DNA of 64,000 nt, taken from NCBI RefSeq assembly GCF_039536205.1, contig NZ_BAAAYL010000001.1:4774001-4838000 (forward strand). Reading direction: 5' to 3'. Position 1 is the stretch's first letter, and each line of letters opens with the position of its first letter. Below are positions 1 through 8,380 of this stretch, in pieces. The stretch is from Streptomyces sannanensis (lineage in GTDB: Bacteria > Actinomycetota > Actinomycetes > Streptomycetales > Streptomycetaceae). The notes below the pieces were generated by a model. It was not told where the DNA came from and ran no database searches. It saw only the letters and a list, made by a program, of their open reading frames with translations. Position numbers and translations under genes: made by a program.

Positions 1-37
1 CTCTTTGTTCGCTGCCCTCGCCAGGATGTTGTGTTTC

Positions 38-54
38 CCGGGGGCAACCCCCGG
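38..54 (-). terminator. Hairpin in repeat copy 1
   Basis: A 7-bp perfect stem (CCGGGGG/CCCCCGG) with a 3-nt loop. It is the copied version of the hairpin at 149-165 and would follow the copied gene end on the minus strand. Confidence 0.45.
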
Positions 55-148
55 ACCCCCGGCAGGTCCGGCTCAGCGTTCGCCGCCCGGTACCCAGAGC
101 ACGTCGCCGGCCTCCTTGTTCGCTGCCCTCGCCAGGATGCTGTGTTTC

Positions 149-165
149 CCGGGGGCAACCCCCGG
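149..165 (-). terminator. Hairpin after the ATR gene
   Basis: Perfect 7-bp stem, CAA loop, 18 nt past the ATR stop codon on the minus strand. There is no T-tract, as is usual for Streptomyces terminators. Confidence 0.5.
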
Positions 166-183
166 ACCCCCGGCAGGTCCGGC

Positions 184-756
184 TCAGCGTTCGCCGCCCG
201 GTACCCAGAGCACGTCGCCGGCCTCCTTGTTCGCTGCCCTCGCCAGAATGAACAGCAGGTCCGACAGCCGGTTCAGATACGTCGCCGTGAGGCCGTTCAT
301 CGCTTCGCCGTGCACCTCCAGCGCCGCCCAGGTGGATCGCTCCGCGCGGCGGACCACCGTGCAGGCCTGGTGCAGCAGTGCCGCGCCCGGGGTGCCGCCC
401 GGCAGGATGAAGGAGCGCAGCTTCTCCAGCTCCGCGAGGAAGCGGTCGCAGTCCTCCTCCAGCTTGTCGACGTAGGACTGCTCGACCCGCAGCGGCGGGT
501 ACTTGGGGTTCTCCACGACCGGCGTCGACAGGTCCGCGCCCACGTCGAACAGGTCGTTCTGTACGCGGGTGAGGACCTTCACGACCTCCTCGGGCAGCTG
601 CCCGAGCGCGATCGCCGTGCCGATGACCGCGTTGGCCTCATTGGCATCGGCATATGCCGAAATACGCAGATCCGTCTTGGCGACCCGGCTCATGTCGCCC
701 AGCGCCGTGGTGCCCTTGTCGCCGGTGCGGGTGTAGATACGCGTCAGATTGACCAT
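184..756 (-). CDS. Cob(I)alamin adenosyltransferase, PduO type
   Basis: A 190-residue corrinoid adenosyltransferase (cob(I)yrinic acid a,c-diamide adenosyltransferase, PduO/ATR family). It transfers the 5'-deoxyadenosyl group of ATP to cob(I)alamin to make coenzyme B12. Visible family marks are the N-terminal ATP loop TRTGDKGTT (9-17), RRAER (136-140) and LNRLSDLLF (161-169). Length is normal for the family. The start is ATG at 756, giving MVNLTRIYTRTG, the usual family start. The product fits the B12-dependent chemistry nearby: MeaB at 20 kb and isobutyryl-CoA mutase at 33 kb. Its 3' end is copied in the 111-bp repeat array, so extra gene ends lie downstream of the stop without a promoter of their own. 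It is divergent from the next gene. Confidence 0.93.
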   Translation of the reverse strand: MVNLTRIYTRTGDKGTTALGDMSRVAKTDLRISAYADANEANAVIGTAIALGQLPEEVVKVLTRVQNDLFDVGADLSTPVVENPKYPPLRVEQSYVDKLEEDCDRFLAELEKLRSFILPGGTPGAALLHQACTVVRRAERSTWAALEVHGEAMNGLTATYLNRLSDLLFILARAANKEAGDVLWVPGGER

Positions 757-890
757 GAGACCAGCCTAGTTGCCGGTGTGATGTCCGCCATGCGGGACGT
801 GACGCGCATCTCTTCCCCTCCTACCGGGCGGTCACGGACGCTAATCTCCGCCGGAGAGCAGAACGCAAACAGTCGTTAAGGGGATGAGAA

Positions 891-1739
891 GTGGCCAGGA
901 AGCTCGCCGTCATCGGAGCCGGACTCATGGGATCGGGTATCGCGCAGGTCTCCGCCCAGGCGGGCTGGGACGTCGTGCTGCGTGATGTCACCGACGCGGC
1001 CCTGACGCGCGGTACGGACGGCATCAAGGCCTCGTACGACAAGTTCGTCGGCAAGGGCAAGCTGGCCGCGGCGGACGCGGAGGCGGCGCTGGGCCGTATC
1101 ACCACGACCACCGACCTGGACGCGGCCGCCGATGCCGACATCGTCGTCGAGGCCGTCTTCGAGAAGCTCGAGGTCAAGCACGAGATCTTCCGTGCGCTCG
1201 ACAAGCTGGTGAAGGACGAGACCGTTCTCGCCTCCAACACCTCCGCCATCCCGATCACCAAGATCGCGGCGGTGACCGAGCGGCCCGAGCGGGTCGTCGG
1301 TACGCACTTCTTCTCGCCCGTGCCGATGATGCGGCTGTGCGAGCTGGTCCGCGGCTACAAGACCAGCGACGAAACGCTCGCCACCGCCCGCGAGTTCGCC
1401 GAGTCGGTCGGCAAGACCTGCATCGTCGTCAACCGTGACGTGGCCGGTTTCGTCACCACCCGCCTCATCTCGGCGCTGGTCGTGGAGGCGGCCAAGCTGT
1501 ACGAGTCGGGTGTCGCCACCGCCGAGGACATCGACATAGCCTGCAAGCTGGGCTTCGGCCACGCCATGGGCCCGCTGGCCACCGCCGACCTCACCGGCGT
1601 GGACATCCTGCTGCACGCCACCGAGAACATCTACACCGAGTCCCAGGACGAGAAGTTCGCGCCGCCGGAGCTGATGCGCCGGATGGTGGACGCGGGTGAC
1701 ATCGGCCGCAAGAGCGGGCAGGGCTTCTACAAGCACTGA
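891..1739 (+). CDS. 3-hydroxybutyryl-CoA dehydrogenase family protein
   Basis: A 282-residue NAD(P)-dependent 3-hydroxyacyl-CoA dehydrogenase (FadB2/Hbd/PaaH family). It interconverts (S)-3-hydroxyacyl-CoA and acetoacyl-CoA in fatty-acid or butyrate-type metabolism. The N-terminal Rossmann motif GAGLMGSGIA is at 9-18. SNTS (115-118), His139 in GTHFFSP and Glu151 match the catalytic region of the family, and the C-terminal helical dimerisation domain follows to the end. The GTG start at 891 is preceded by a purine-rich AAGGGGATGAGAA stretch. The thiolase at 18.8 kb could supply or use its products, but the two genes are not in one operon. Confidence 0.93.
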   Translation: MARKLAVIGAGLMGSGIAQVSAQAGWDVVLRDVTDAALTRGTDGIKASYDKFVGKGKLAAADAEAALGRITTTTDLDAAADADIVVEAVFEKLEVKHEIFRALDKLVKDETVLASNTSAIPITKIAAVTERPERVVGTHFFSPVPMMRLCELVRGYKTSDETLATAREFAESVGKTCIVVNRDVAGFVTTRLISALVVEAAKLYESGVATAEDIDIACKLGFGHAMGPLATADLTGVDILLHATENIYTESQDEKFAPPELMRRMVDAGDIGRKSGQGFYKH

Positions 1740-1858
1740 TTGACGATCCCGCACCCAGGCGGGTGATTTGGGTATCGGTTCGCTTACGGGCGGCAACTTC
1801 CCTGCCCTTGCCGCAGTCAGTTGTTGCAGTGACGGACCACGGACTCTCGGGAGCACAT

Positions 1859-2182
1859 ATGCACATCAGGGGCGACCACACCGAGCTGGTCGTCGGGGGG
1901 CGCCTCGACGTCCGCAGCGCGGCGGACGCCCGTACGGTCCTGCACTCCGCCCTCGACGAGGGTGTCGGAGACCTGGTGCTCGACCTGACCGAGCTGGACT
2001 CCTGGGACGCCACCGGGCTCGGGGTCATCATGGGCGCACACCGGCGGGCCGGACGCTCCGGCCGCCGGCTCGTCCTGCGCGGGGTGCCGCCGCAGATGCA
2101 ACGGCTGCTGGTGGCGACCCGGCTGCACCGGATCCTGTCCATCGAGGGCGGGATCGCCGCGGACGCGCTGCCGCGCGTGTGA
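1859..2182 (+). CDS. STAS-domain protein (anti-sigma factor antagonist type)
   Basis: A 107-residue single STAS domain, the SpoIIAA/RsbV fold that binds anti-sigma kinases in partner-switching networks. The start is taken at ATG 1859, behind GGGAG at about 1848-1852; an earlier in-frame start at 1763 would add residues without domain character. The switch loop that usually reads DSSG is DATG here (50-53), so the phosphorylatable residue would be Thr52 rather than Ser. No anti-sigma kinase gene is adjacent, although an unrelated GHKL ATPase occurs at 26.4 kb. The partner is therefore unknown. Confidence 0.88.
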   Translation: MHIRGDHTELVVGGRLDVRSAADARTVLHSALDEGVGDLVLDLTELDSWDATGLGVIMGAHRRAGRSGRRLVLRGVPPQMQRLLVATRLHRILSIEGGIAADALPRV

Positions 2183-2208
2183 ACACACCGGTCCTGTGTG
2201 TGAACGGC

Positions 2209-2225
2209 CCGTGTGAATCACACGG
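2209..2225. promoter_or_regulatory. 17-bp perfect dyad after the STAS gene
   Basis: CCGTGTGA-A-TCACACGG, perfect 8-bp arms around one base. It lies 27 bp past the STAS stop and about 200 bp before the next gene, so it may be a weak terminator or an operator; the sequence does not decide. Confidence 0.4.
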
Positions 2226-2423
2226 CGAGCCCGAGCATCATGAGACTGTGATGTCCTGGACGGCGCTACACCCCGGATGTTCCTGGATACTGTGCGAAGG
2301 TCTAGGGTTCGGTCGCCCGCCGATTGAGCAACCCGGAAGGCGGGCACCGGACCAGAAGCGACAGCGGACGTGCGCAAGGCCGGGAGGGGCATCGGCACGC
2401 GACGCATCTGGGGGGCTGTGACC

Positions 2424-5201
2424 ATGGACCCGACGAACCGGGGACCGGAAGAGTTCGCACAGGACAACGACGGCTCGGACGCGCCCGGGGTGCAGCGCAC
2501 CCCGCGCGACCCGGCCACGGCGGCCCTGGGCCTGGGCGGGGCGCGGCCCGCTCCCGGGACCGCCCGCACCGTTCAGCTCGTATCCGGCGACTTCCTGCTC
2601 ACCGTCAATCCTGTCGACGGCAGCGAGATCGAGCCGTGCCCGCCGTACGAGCGGCCGGGCCCGCCCGTACGGTACGACGCCGAGGAACGCGCCGAGCTGC
2701 TGCGCGCCTCGGCGCCCCCGGTGCCGCCCGGTCCTGCCGCGCCCGACATCCCGCTGCTCCAGCGCGAGGAGGAACGCGAGCAGTTGGTGCGGCTGCTGGC
2801 CCGTGGGCGCTCCGTGCGGCTCACCGGATCAGCCGGTTCCGGGCGTACCACCCTGCTGGACGCGGTCGCCGCCGACTGCGCCGACCTCGCGCCGGACGGT
2901 GTCGTGCGGCTCTCCGGGTACCGCCGTACCCCCGCCGATCTGCTGTACGGCCTCTGCGCGGCCGTGTACAAGGCGCCGCTGTACCGCCCCGACCGGGACG
3001 GCTTGCAGGAACTCGTCCATGAGATCGGCGCCGTCGTCGTCGTCGACGACCTGGAGTTCGGCGGGGCCGCGCTCGACGAGCTGTTGGAGGCCACCCCCGA
3101 GTGCGCCTTCGTGTTCGCCGTCACCCCCGATGTCGCCGCGCCCTCCGCCGGATCGCACCTCGAAGAGGTCCTCCTCGGTGGCCTCGACCGGGCCGGCTCA
3201 CTGGATCTGCTCGCGCGGACCGCCGGGCGGCCGCTCACCGAGGCGGAGACCAACTGGGCCGGGGACCTGTGGTTCGAGTCCGAGGGTCTGCCGCTGCGTT
3301 TCGTGCAGGCCGCCGCGCTGCTGAGGCAGCGCGACGCGCTGCGCGCCGACCCCGACGCCTTCGACGAGTTCGGGTTCTTCTCCGACGCGCCCGTCGACGC
3401 GCCGTTCGACGCCGTCGAGGACGGGCACGACGTGCCGCTGCCCACCCTCGGCGAAAGCGCCGCCCCCGCCGCGCTGCTCGCCTCCCGGCTCGGCGCGTCC
3501 GCCCGCGAGAGCCTGCGCTTCGCGGTGGCCCTCGGCGGAGAGGTCCCGCACCAGGCGCATCTGCCGGCGCTGGTCGGCGACACCCGCGCGGACGCCGCGC
3601 TCGGCGAGCTGCTCGGCTGCGCGCTGATCTCCCCGGTCGGCTCGCACTACCGGCTGGCCGCGGGTGTACTGACCCAGCTGGAGGCTGCCGGCTACGGCGA
3701 GGACGCCGCCGGCCGCGCCCGTACCGCCGCCCGGCACTACGCATGGTGGACCGGGCACCCCTCCGTGACCACCGAGCGGGCCACCGCCGAGGCCGACGCC
3801 GTACTCGCGGCCATGGCCGCCCTGGTGTCCGGCCCGGTGGACGACCTGGAGCAGCACAGCGCCGCCGTGGAACTCGCCCGCAGTGCCACGCCCGCCTTCG
3901 CGGCCGGACTGCACTGGGGCGCCTGGGAACGGGCGCTGCGGATCGGCTCCGAGGCGGCCAGGCTGTCCGGCGAGGTCGCCGAAGAGGCGTACTTCCACCA
4001 TGAGTTGGGCGTCCTCGCGCTCTGCGCCGGGAACCTCGACCGGGCCCGCGCCGAGCTGGACGCGTCGATCGCGCTGCGCGGGGCGCTCGCCGACAAGCGC
4101 GGCACCGTCTCCGGGCGGCGCGCACTCGCCCTGGTCACCGACCGCGAGGGCGGGCCGCTGCTGCCCGGGCAGGAGCCCGGCGGACGCACCCCGGCGGGTG
4201 AGGAGGTCCCGGCCGCGCGCCACGAGGAGTCGGCCTCGCCGCCCGGTGGTGTGGCGGCGCCGCGGCAGCCCGCGGAGCCGACCGCCGTGCTCGCCCCGCA
4301 TGCCGCGCCCCACGGCGGCGGCAAGGCCGTGGGCGCCCGCCGTGCCGTGCTCAGCGGGGCCCGGCGCAATCTCGTCGCCGCCGGCGCGGGTGCGCTGCTC
4401 GCCGGGGTGCTCGGCACCGTGGTGACGCTCGGGGCGACGTCCGGGCAGGAGGACGAGCCCGGCAACAGGGTCAAGTCCGAGCAGTCGGCGAACGAGGGGG
4501 ACGGCTCGAACGGGTTGTCCGCGGACGAGCCCGCCACGGGCTCCACGCGTCACCCCGGCGGCGGTGGCCCCGGCAACCCTGGCAACCCGGGTGACCCCGG
4601 CAGCACCGGCTCCACGGGTGCCACCGGCCCCGGCACCGGCGGCGCCCCGGGCGACCCGTCGTCCGGGACGACCACCACGGGTGGTACGACGACACCCCCG
4701 GGCACGGGCGGCACCGCGACCTCGCCGACGACAGGCGGTACGACGTCCCCGACGACCGGTGGCTCCACGTCTCCGACGACGGGCGGTTCCACGCCCCCGA
4801 CGACCGGGGGCAGCACCTCGCCCACGACCGGCGGAAGCACGTCCCCGACCACCGGGGGATCGACGCCACCCTCGACGGGCGGTTCGACCACCGGGGGAAC
4901 CACTGCTCCTTCGACGGACGGCGGTACGACGACCACCGGAGGGACGACCGGGGGGACCAGCGGCTCTGCGGACGGGGGTACGACGACGACCGGTGGCGCG
5001 GCCACCGGCGGTACCACCGGTGGCGGGGACGGCGGCAGCACCACGGCCGGCACCACGGCCGGTACGAGTACCACGGGCGGCACCACGGCCGGCACGAGTA
5101 CCACGGGCGGCACCACGGCCGGCACGAGCACTACGGGCGGCACCACGGCCGGCGCAAGCCCCACCAGCAGCGCCCCGGCGCCCAGCGGTTCCGCGACCTG
5201 A
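2424..5201 (+). CDS. Membrane-anchored P-loop ATPase with a Ser/Thr/Gly-rich extracellular tail
   Basis: About 925 residues; the product family has no name I can assign. An N-terminal AAA/NACHT-like region carries a Walker A GSAGSGRTT (about 135-143) and a hydrophobic Walker B VVVVDD (about 204-209). A helical region of LuxR-ATPase or TPR type follows to about residue 600. One hydrophobic segment (about 647-672) is then followed by roughly 250 residues rich in Thr, Gly, Ser and Pro, built from degenerate 8-residue repeats (TGGSTSPT type). The order suggests a cytoplasmic ATPase with the low-complexity tail outside. The start is ATG 2424 behind GGGGGG; GTG 2418 is nearly equivalent. The tail is probably glycosylated or wall-spanning (inference). 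The gene stands alone. Confidence 0.8.
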   Translation: MDPTNRGPEEFAQDNDGSDAPGVQRTPRDPATAALGLGGARPAPGTARTVQLVSGDFLLTVNPVDGSEIEPCPPYERPGPPVRYDAEERAELLRASAPPVPPGPAAPDIPLLQREEEREQLVRLLARGRSVRLTGSAGSGRTTLLDAVAADCADLAPDGVVRLSGYRRTPADLLYGLCAAVYKAPLYRPDRDGLQELVHEIGAVVVVDDLEFGGAALDELLEATPECAFVFAVTPDVAAPSAGSHLEEVLLGGLDRAGSLDLLARTAGRPLTEAETNWAGDLWFESEGLPLRFVQAAALLRQRDALRADPDAFDEFGFFSDAPVDAPFDAVEDGHDVPLPTLGESAAPAALLASRLGASARESLRFAVALGGEVPHQAHLPALVGDTRADAALGELLGCALISPVGSHYRLAAGVLTQLEAAGYGEDAAGRARTAARHYAWWTGHPSVTTERATAEADAVLAAMAALVSGPVDDLEQHSAAVELARSATPAFAAGLHWGAWERALRIGSEAARLSGEVAEEAYFHHELGVLALCAGNLDRARAELDASIALRGALADKRGTVSGRRALALVTDREGGPLLPGQEPGGRTPAGEEVPAARHEESASPPGGVAAPRQPAEPTAVLAPHAAPHGGGKAVGARRAVLSGARRNLVAAGAGALLAGVLGTVVTLGATSGQEDEPGNRVKSEQSANEGDGSNGLSADEPATGSTRHPGGGGPGNPGNPGDPGSTGSTGATGPGTGGAPGDPSSGTTTTGGTTTPPGTGGTATSPTTGGTTSPTTGGSTSPTTGGSTPPTTGGSTSPTTGGSTSPTTGGSTPPSTGGSTTGGTTAPSTDGGTTTTGGTTGGTSGSADGGTTTTGGAATGGTTGGGDGGSTTAGTTAGTSTTGGTTAGTSTTGGTTAGTSTTGGTTAGASPTSSAPAPSGSAT
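4690..5160 (+). repeat. Degenerate 24-bp coding repeats (Thr-Gly-Gly-rich tail)
   Basis: Within the 3' third of the preceding gene, units encoding TTGGSTSP-like octapeptides repeat in frame. Near 5040-5150 a second, closely conserved unit encodes TAGTSTTGG. Such tracts are prone to slippage, so tail length probably varies between strains. Confidence 0.8.
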
Positions 5202-5244
5202 CGGCCGCACCGGGCCCTGGGCGGGGTGACGCGTGCCGGGTGGG

Positions 5245-5904
5245 TCAGAAGAGGCGGAGCTTGTCGTCCTCGATGCCGCGCATCGCGTCGTAGTCCAGGA
5301 CCACGCAGCCGATGCCGCGGTCCGTGGCCAGGACCCGTGCCTGGGGCTTGATCTCCTGCGCCGCGAAGACGCCCTTCACCGGGGCGAGGTGCGGGTCCCG
5401 GTTGAGGAGCTCCAGGTAGCGGGTCAGCTGCTCCACGCCGTCGATCTCGCCGCGCCGCTTGATCTCCACCGCCACGGTCCGGCCGTCCGCGTCCCGGCAC
5501 AGGATGTCCACCGGGCCGATGGCCGTGGGGTACTCGCGGCGGATCAGGGTGTAGCCCTCGCCGAGGGTTTCGATCCGGTCGGCCAGCAGCTCCTGAAGGT
5601 GTGCTTCCACGCCGTCCTTGATGAGCCCGGGGTCGACGCCGAGTTCGTGAGAGGAGTCGTGGAGGATCTCCTCCATCGTGATGATCAGCTTTTCCCCGGC
5701 CTTGTTGACGACGGTCCACACGTCGTCGCCCTCCTTGAGCGTGCAGGGCGGGGACATCCAGTTGAGCGGTTTGTACGCGCGGTCGTCCGCGTGGATGGAG
5801 ACGCTGCCGTCCGCCTTGACCAGGATCAGACGGGGAGCGGAGGGCAGGTGGGCGGTGAGCCGGCCGGCGTAGTCCACGGAGCAGCGGGCGATGACGAGAC
5901 GCAT
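5245..5904 (-). CDS. nucS: Endonuclease NucS (EndoMS), non-canonical mismatch repair
   Basis: A 219-residue RecB-like endonuclease that cuts DNA at mismatches. NucS provides mismatch correction in actinobacteria lacking MutS/MutL. The C-terminal nuclease core shows GPVDILCRD (Asp133) and VAVEIKRRG (Glu147, Lys149), the PD-(D/E)xK residues expected from the archaeal NucS structure. The C-terminus ends KLRLF, a short motif of the type known to bind the DnaN sliding clamp. The start is ATG 5904 ([12 protein letters not shown]), the conserved family start; the longer open frame upstream adds unrelated sequence. It converges with the large P-loop gene and has no operon partner. Confidence 0.95.
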   Translation of the reverse strand: MRLVIARCSVDYAGRLTAHLPSAPRLILVKADGSVSIHADDRAYKPLNWMSPPCTLKEGDDVWTVVNKAGEKLIITMEEILHDSSHELGVDPGLIKDGVEAHLQELLADRIETLGEGYTLIRREYPTAIGPVDILCRDADGRTVAVEIKRRGEIDGVEQLTRYLELLNRDPHLAPVKGVFAAQEIKPQARVLATDRGIGCVVLDYDAMRGIEDDKLRLF

Positions 5905-6163
5905 GGTCGGCAACGCTACTCGACTACACCTCCTGAACGCGATTCGCCCACCCGTCACCCGGTACCGCCCTTGACCGATTCCGGTCGGGCAGCCTCTTTC
6001 CGGCCCGTGTGCGTCGGTGGCCGGTTGTCTGCCCATTCTCCTGGTGCGGTGAGGACCCCGCCCCTACCGTGGATGCAGGAGGTTGTCGTTCGCGCACGCT
6101 GCGTTGTCCGCCTCCTTCCCTGCCCGTAAGGCCCCGACCTACGGGGCCGCGAGAGGAGAACCC

Positions 6164-6556
6164 ATGTCGCTCGACGTCTCACCGGCACTGTTGGAGCAGG
6201 CCGAGCGAGGCGAGGTCGACGAAGACGCCTTCGTCGACTGCGTCCGGACCTCCCTGCCGTACGCATGGGAGATGATCAGCTCTCTGGTGGCACAGCTGAA
6301 GGTGGAGGGCGGCGAGTTTGCCGACAACCAGACGCCGCCGCCGGACGAGCAGGCGCGTGGCCAGCTGCTGCGCGCGCTGGCGAGTGATGCCATACGCGGG
6401 GCGCTGCAGCGGCACTTCGGAGTGCGTCTGGCATTCCAGAACTGTCACCGCGTCGCGGTGTTCCCGCTCGATCCGTCGGTGGACGAGCGGCTGGCCCGCT
6501 TCACCTCCATACGGGGCCAGTTGCTGAACCAGTCGCCCGAACTGCGGGACTGCTGA
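6164..6556 (+). CDS. SCO5389-family protein
   Basis: A 130-residue soluble protein starting at ATG 6164 behind GAGAGGAG. It matches in character and position the conserved actinobacterial protein known by the S. coelicolor locus SCO5389. No catalytic motif is visible. It is acidic in its first half, with an alpha-helical pattern and an isolated CHRVAVFP stretch near residue 87. Two cysteines flank the C-terminal half and the protein ends in DC. A strong hairpin follows immediately. Its conserved place between nucS and the filP/scy region is the only functional hint. Confidence 0.8.
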   Translation: MSLDVSPALLEQAERGEVDEDAFVDCVRTSLPYAWEMISSLVAQLKVEGGEFADNQTPPPDEQARGQLLRALASDAIRGALQRHFGVRLAFQNCHRVAVFPLDPSVDERLARFTSIRGQLLNQSPELRDC

Positions 6557-6564
6557 AGGCTCTT

Positions 6565-6613
6565 CGCCGCCGCCCCGGCCCGTGGCAGGTGCTGCGCTCC
6601 CGGGGCGGCGGCG
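6565..6613. terminator. Bidirectional terminator between convergent genes
   Basis: A perfect 14-bp GC stem (CGCCGCCGCCCCGG and its complement) with a loop of about 21 nt. It sits between the SCO5389-family gene and the convergent oxidoreductase and can serve both. Confidence 0.8.
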
Positions 6614-6619
6614 ATCAGG

Positions 6620-7672
6620 TCAGGGCCGGCCGAACAGGGGGAGCACCTCCGTCCCCAGCCGGCGTACGTTCTCCTCCGTGGCAGCCACATCGCCGGAGCC
6701 TTCGACGAGCAGTGCGAAGCGGGTGATGCCGGTACGTTCCGTGGTGGCCGCGAGCCGGTCGGCGGCCAGTTCCGGGGGTCCCACGGGGTGCAGTGCGCAC
6801 AACAGTTCCGTGTAGGCGCCCGGATCGCGCATCGCGCGGTGCCGTCCGTCGACCGTCACATGGGCGTCGAGTCCCTGCTTGAGCCATCCCGGCAGCGCTT
6901 TGGCCAGCGTCTCGGCCGCCTCCTCACGGCTGTCCGCGATCTGTGAGACTCCGGCGGAGACATGTCCGGCGCGCTCGACGGCGTCCGGCGCGTGTCCCGC
7001 CGCGCGCGCGTGCGTACGCCACAGGGCGACCATCTCGGCCTTCTCCTCGTCGCCGCAGTGCATCCCGAGGAGCATCGGCAGGCCGCGTTCCGCGGCCAGC
7101 TTCACACTCGCCGGCGAGGTGCAGGCGACGACCACCTCGGGGCCGTCCGGCGCACCGTTCAGCAGCTCGTCCGGGCGGGGCACGACGGACACCTCGCGGA
7201 AGGCGTACCGCTCGCCCCGGGCCGAGACGCGGGGTTCGCGCAGCCAGCGCAGAAGCAGGTCGAGCGACTCGGGAAAGCCGCTTTCGTACGCCTCCAGTCC
7301 CGCGCCGAACACCTCCAGATCCACCCACGGCCCGCCGCGGCCGACGCCGAGGCTGAACCTCCCGCCGGATGTGAGATGCAGCAGCGCCGCCTGCTCGCCC
7401 AGCGCCACCGGATGGGTGGCCGGCAGCACGCTCACCGCCGTACCGACCCGGATCCGCCGGGTGCGGCCGAGCAGCAGCGCGGCCAGTGTGACGGCCGACG
7501 GGCACACGCCGTACGGCACGAAGTGGTGCTCGGCCAGCCAGACCGAGTCGAGTCCGGACTCCTCCGCGACCTCCGCGGATCGCATCGCCCGGTGCAGTGC
7601 CTCCCCCTGCCCCTGGCCCGGGAACTGGGCGGCAAGGACGAAGATTCCAACTCCGGAAGTCCCAATGCGCAT
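6620..7672 (-). CDS. LLM-class flavin-dependent oxidoreductase
   Basis: A 350-residue luciferase-like monooxygenase of the TIM-barrel type that uses FMN or F420. The N-terminus (MRIGTSGVGIFVLAAQFPGQ), the WLAEHHF motif near residue 46, SVLPATHPVALGEQAA and GVGRGGPW are typical of the alkanal monooxygenase/LLM group. The substrate cannot be told. The start is ATG 7672; the longer open frame upstream lacks family sequence and would overlap the divergent promoter region. It is transcribed away from the zinc-ligand protein gene and shares a terminator with its convergent neighbour. Confidence 0.88.
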   Translation of the reverse strand: MRIGTSGVGIFVLAAQFPGQGQGEALHRAMRSAEVAEESGLDSVWLAEHHFVPYGVCPSAVTLAALLLGRTRRIRVGTAVSVLPATHPVALGEQAALLHLTSGGRFSLGVGRGGPWVDLEVFGAGLEAYESGFPESLDLLLRWLREPRVSARGERYAFREVSVVPRPDELLNGAPDGPEVVVACTSPASVKLAAERGLPMLLGMHCGDEEKAEMVALWRTHARAAGHAPDAVERAGHVSAGVSQIADSREEAAETLAKALPGWLKQGLDAHVTVDGRHRAMRDPGAYTELLCALHPVGPPELAADRLAATTERTGITRFALLVEGSGDVAATEENVRRLGTEVLPLFGRP

Positions 7673-7865
7673 CGCCTGTAGCCTCCTTGCGGCCGACGCG
7701 GCTCTCCCCCTTATGGGCAACAACGTCCGACACGTGCCAAAGGCAACGGCCCCACGCAAAGTTGTTGCGATTTTCCGGTAAGCACCTTCCCTGGGGGTTC
7801 GGGTACCCCTACTCACTGCCCGTAGGCTGGTTGGGACGAGTCAGCTCCGGCCCGAGAGGTGTTAC

Positions 7866-8195
7866 GTGTCACCGCGCCGCAACCGCCCCCGAGGCGGCGA
7901 CAAGCCGACCGAGCGTGCGAGCGAGGAGGGAGGCCGCTACGGCGGCTTCCAGAGCAGCGAGAGCTGGGGCGGCGAGGACTGGTCGGTGCGCCATGTCAGC
8001 GGCGCGAGCGCGGCGGGCAAGCGCTACCGCTGCCCCGGCTGCGACCAGGAGATCCCGTCCGGGGTGCCGCATGTCGTGGCATGGCCGGAATACGGCGGCG
8101 TGGACGACCGGAGGCACTGGCACAAGGCCTGCTGGAACGCGAAGGACCGCCGCACCTCCCGGGTGCCGCGGTCCCGTAACGCCCCGCGCTACTAG
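7866..8195 (+). CDS. Small zinc-ribbon-like protein
   Basis: A 109-residue basic protein with a low-complexity N-terminus (SPRRNRPRGGDK) and C-terminus. The centre has a compact set of possible metal ligands: CPGC (about 54-57), then HVV and HWHKACW (about 84-90), giving a C-x2-C...H-x-H-x3-C pattern. Streptomyces homologues are often labelled ATP/GTP-binding protein, but no P-loop is present here. The GTG start at 7866 follows GAGAGGTG. The TAG stop abuts the terminal repeat of the element at 8195-8366. Function unknown; nucleic-acid binding is a guess from the basic tails. Confidence 0.75.
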   Translation: MSPRRNRPRGGDKPTERASEEGGRYGGFQSSESWGGEDWSVRHVSGASAAGKRYRCPGCDQEIPSGVPHVVAWPEYGGVDDRRHWHKACWNAKDRRTSRVPRSRNAPRY

Positions 8196-8366
8196 GGCGT
8201 GTTTCGAAAGTCCCGCCTAGTGGGGAACGCCCGGCACGCACGCTCGCCGCGTTGTCGGTCGTCGGCGCAGCCCGCTGCGCTCTCCTCCCTCCGCCTTGCG
8301 ATCGCACGCACCAGACGCCCCCGACCCCGCCCTCCGGGCGGACGACGCTACTTTCGAAACACGCCC
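8195..8366. mobile_element. MITE-like element with 17-bp terminal inverted repeats
   Basis: A 172-bp non-coding element bounded by perfect 17-bp inverted repeats, GGGCGTGTTTCGAAAGT at 8195-8211 and its complement at 8350-8366. The inside is unrelated between halves and has no gene. I recall similar elements scattered in Streptomyces genomes. No obvious target-site duplication is visible. Its outermost G is the last base of the TAG stop codon of the preceding gene, so it inserted exactly at a gene end. Confidence 0.8.
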
Positions 8367-8380
8367 CAGGCCCTGTACGC

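Larger units (their letters stand above)
1..246. repeat. 111-bp tandem repeat at the 3' end of the ATR gene
   Basis: A 111-bp unit (37 codons) is repeated head to tail. Copies start near 1 and 112, and a third partial copy near 223 is the authentic end of the adenosyltransferase gene. Each unit carries the last codons of that gene (ending WVPGGER), its stop codon and a downstream GC hairpin. The copies at 1 and 112 differ at only about two bases (positions 4/115 and 29/140), so the duplication looks recent. The left edge of the array lies outside the window. Confidence 0.9.

Noticed and set aside
4690..5160. CRISPR array in the Thr/Gly repeat region
   Set aside because: Repeats are contiguous, degenerate and in frame, with no spacers and no cas genes.
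3198..5210. A 670-codon minus-strand frame opposite the P-loop ATPase gene
   Set aside because: Composition shadow of the Thr/Gly repeat tail; translates to Arg/Gly/Ala strings.
7866..8195. ATP/GTP-binding protein label for the small Cys/His protein
   Set aside because: No Walker A or GTPase motif is present; only possible zinc ligands are seen.
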